A DNA stretch of 64,000 bases from Paraburkholderia fungorum (GTDB lineage: Bacteria; Pseudomonadota; Gammaproteobacteria; Burkholderiales; Burkholderiaceae), in the NCBI RefSeq assembly GCF_900099835.1, contig NZ_FNKP01000002.1, forward strand, positions 2,914,001-2,978,000, written 5' to 3'. Made by a program: the position numbers and the translations under genes. This document shows, one piece after another, positions 63,533 through 64,000 of the stretch (position 1 is its first letter; each line of letters starts with the position of its first letter). A model generated the notes under the pieces. That model was given only the letters and a program-made list of their open reading frames with translations. It was not told the DNA's origin and ran no database searches.

Positions 63533-64000
63533 ATGGAATACATTCGCCTCGGCCAGTCCGGTCTGAAGGTTTCGCGTCTGTGCCTCGGCACGATGAACAT
63601 GGGCACGCCGCAATGGAAGCCCTGGATTTTCGACGAAGCGCAAAGCGAGCCGATCGTTCGCCATGCGCTCGACGCAGGCGTTAATTTCATCGACCTCGCC
63701 GATTTTTATTCGACCGGCGTCGGCGAAGAAGTGGTGGGCCGCATCCTGAAGCGCTCGGCGCGTCGTGAGGAAATCGTCGTGGCGACCAAGGTCGGCTACG
63801 ACATGGGCACGTATCAGAACGCGGGCGGCCATTCACGCAAGCACATCATGGACGGCATCGACGGATCGCTGAAGCGGCTCGGCATGGATTACGTCGATCT
63901 GTACATGCTGCATTTCTTCGACGTGAATACGCCGGTGGAGGAGACCATGGGCGCGATGAACGACATCGTGCGCGCGGGCAAGGCCCGTTATATCGGCGTG
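63533..64000 (+). CDS. Aldo/keto reductase (3' end outside window)
   Basis: 156 codons are visible before the edge. The start MEYIRLGQSGLKVSRLCLGT, then VNFIDLADFYSTGVGEEVVG with the catalytic Asp/Tyr region, ATKVGYDM (Lys) and YVDLYMLHFFD (His) show an NADPH-dependent reductase of the YajO/Tas type. AAGGAG lies at 63518-63523. It may share a transcript with fae. Confidence 0.92.
   Translation, partial: MEYIRLGQSGLKVSRLCLGTMNMGTPQWKPWIFDEAQSEPIVRHALDAGVNFIDLADFYSTGVGEEVVGRILKRSARREEIVVATKVGYDMGTYQNAGGHSRKHIMDGIDGSLKRLGMDYVDLYMLHFFDVNTPVEETMGAMNDIVRAGKARYIGV

Overview
The window is high-GC DNA with the gene style of Burkholderia sensu lato, most likely Paraburkholderia. Evidence for this is a typical Burkholderia trimeric porin, a short H-NS/BpH3-type protein, GlxA- and XRE-cupin-type regulators, and many small catabolic operons each with its own regulator. 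It looks chromosomal. I see no rRNA, tRNA, prophage, insertion sequence or CRISPR array.

Layout. 1-6.3 kb: an edge-truncated unknown gene behind a LexA-type SOS promoter, an XRE-cupin regulator divergent from kbl-tdh (threonine to glycine plus acetyl-CoA), a YceI lipoprotein, a TetR/NTF2-like pair and a small outer-membrane protein. 6.3-12.3 kb: a Na/Pi cotransporter, a Gly-rich lipoprotein, an EnvZ/OmpR-type two-component pair, and intergenic clusters of a 21-bp dispersed motif. 12.3-17.4 kb: a five-gene chemosensory-like operon (membrane CheA-like kinase, MCP-tip fragment, CheX-like protein, pseudo-receiver-CheX fusion, CheY) with no CheW, CheR or CheB. 17.5-24.9 kb: a class II glutamine amidotransferase, porin, SDR, GlxA regulator, HD hydrolase, a ParE-type toxin-antitoxin operon and a LysR regulator. 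24.9-28.5 kb: class III CoA-transferase, HMG-CoA lyase and MFS transporter, which fit uptake and cleavage of 3-hydroxy-3-methylglutarate or a similar branched acid. 29-36.5 kb: an FCD-GntR regulator divergent from aminotransferase, MFS, hydratase and FAD/Fe-S dehydrogenase genes. 36.5-42.6 kb: AraC, DMT exporter and a four-gene osmoprotectant ABC operon.

42.8-51 kb: a secreted beta-propeller, a YcaQ-type DNA glycosylase, a cNMP-domain flavoprotein without the redox CxxC, and a DedA-rhodanese fusion. 51-57.7 kb: an Aer-like receptor, gltS, a phytanoyl-CoA dioxygenase-like protein and a GntP permease. 58-64 kb: a PAS/AAA+ regulator with a broken GAFTGA loop and TyrR-like operator sites, small lipoproteins, a beta-lactamase-fold hydrolase, an H-NS homologue, Fae (formaldehyde-activating enzyme) and an edge-truncated aldo/keto reductase.

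The two most unusual things are the CheW-less chemosensory operon and a fixed-length 21-bp motif present in 20 intergenic copies. Next come several regulatory architectures readable directly from the DNA: the SOS promoter, GntR boxes, TyrR-like boxes, the toxin-antitoxin operator, and a covarying hairpin pair.
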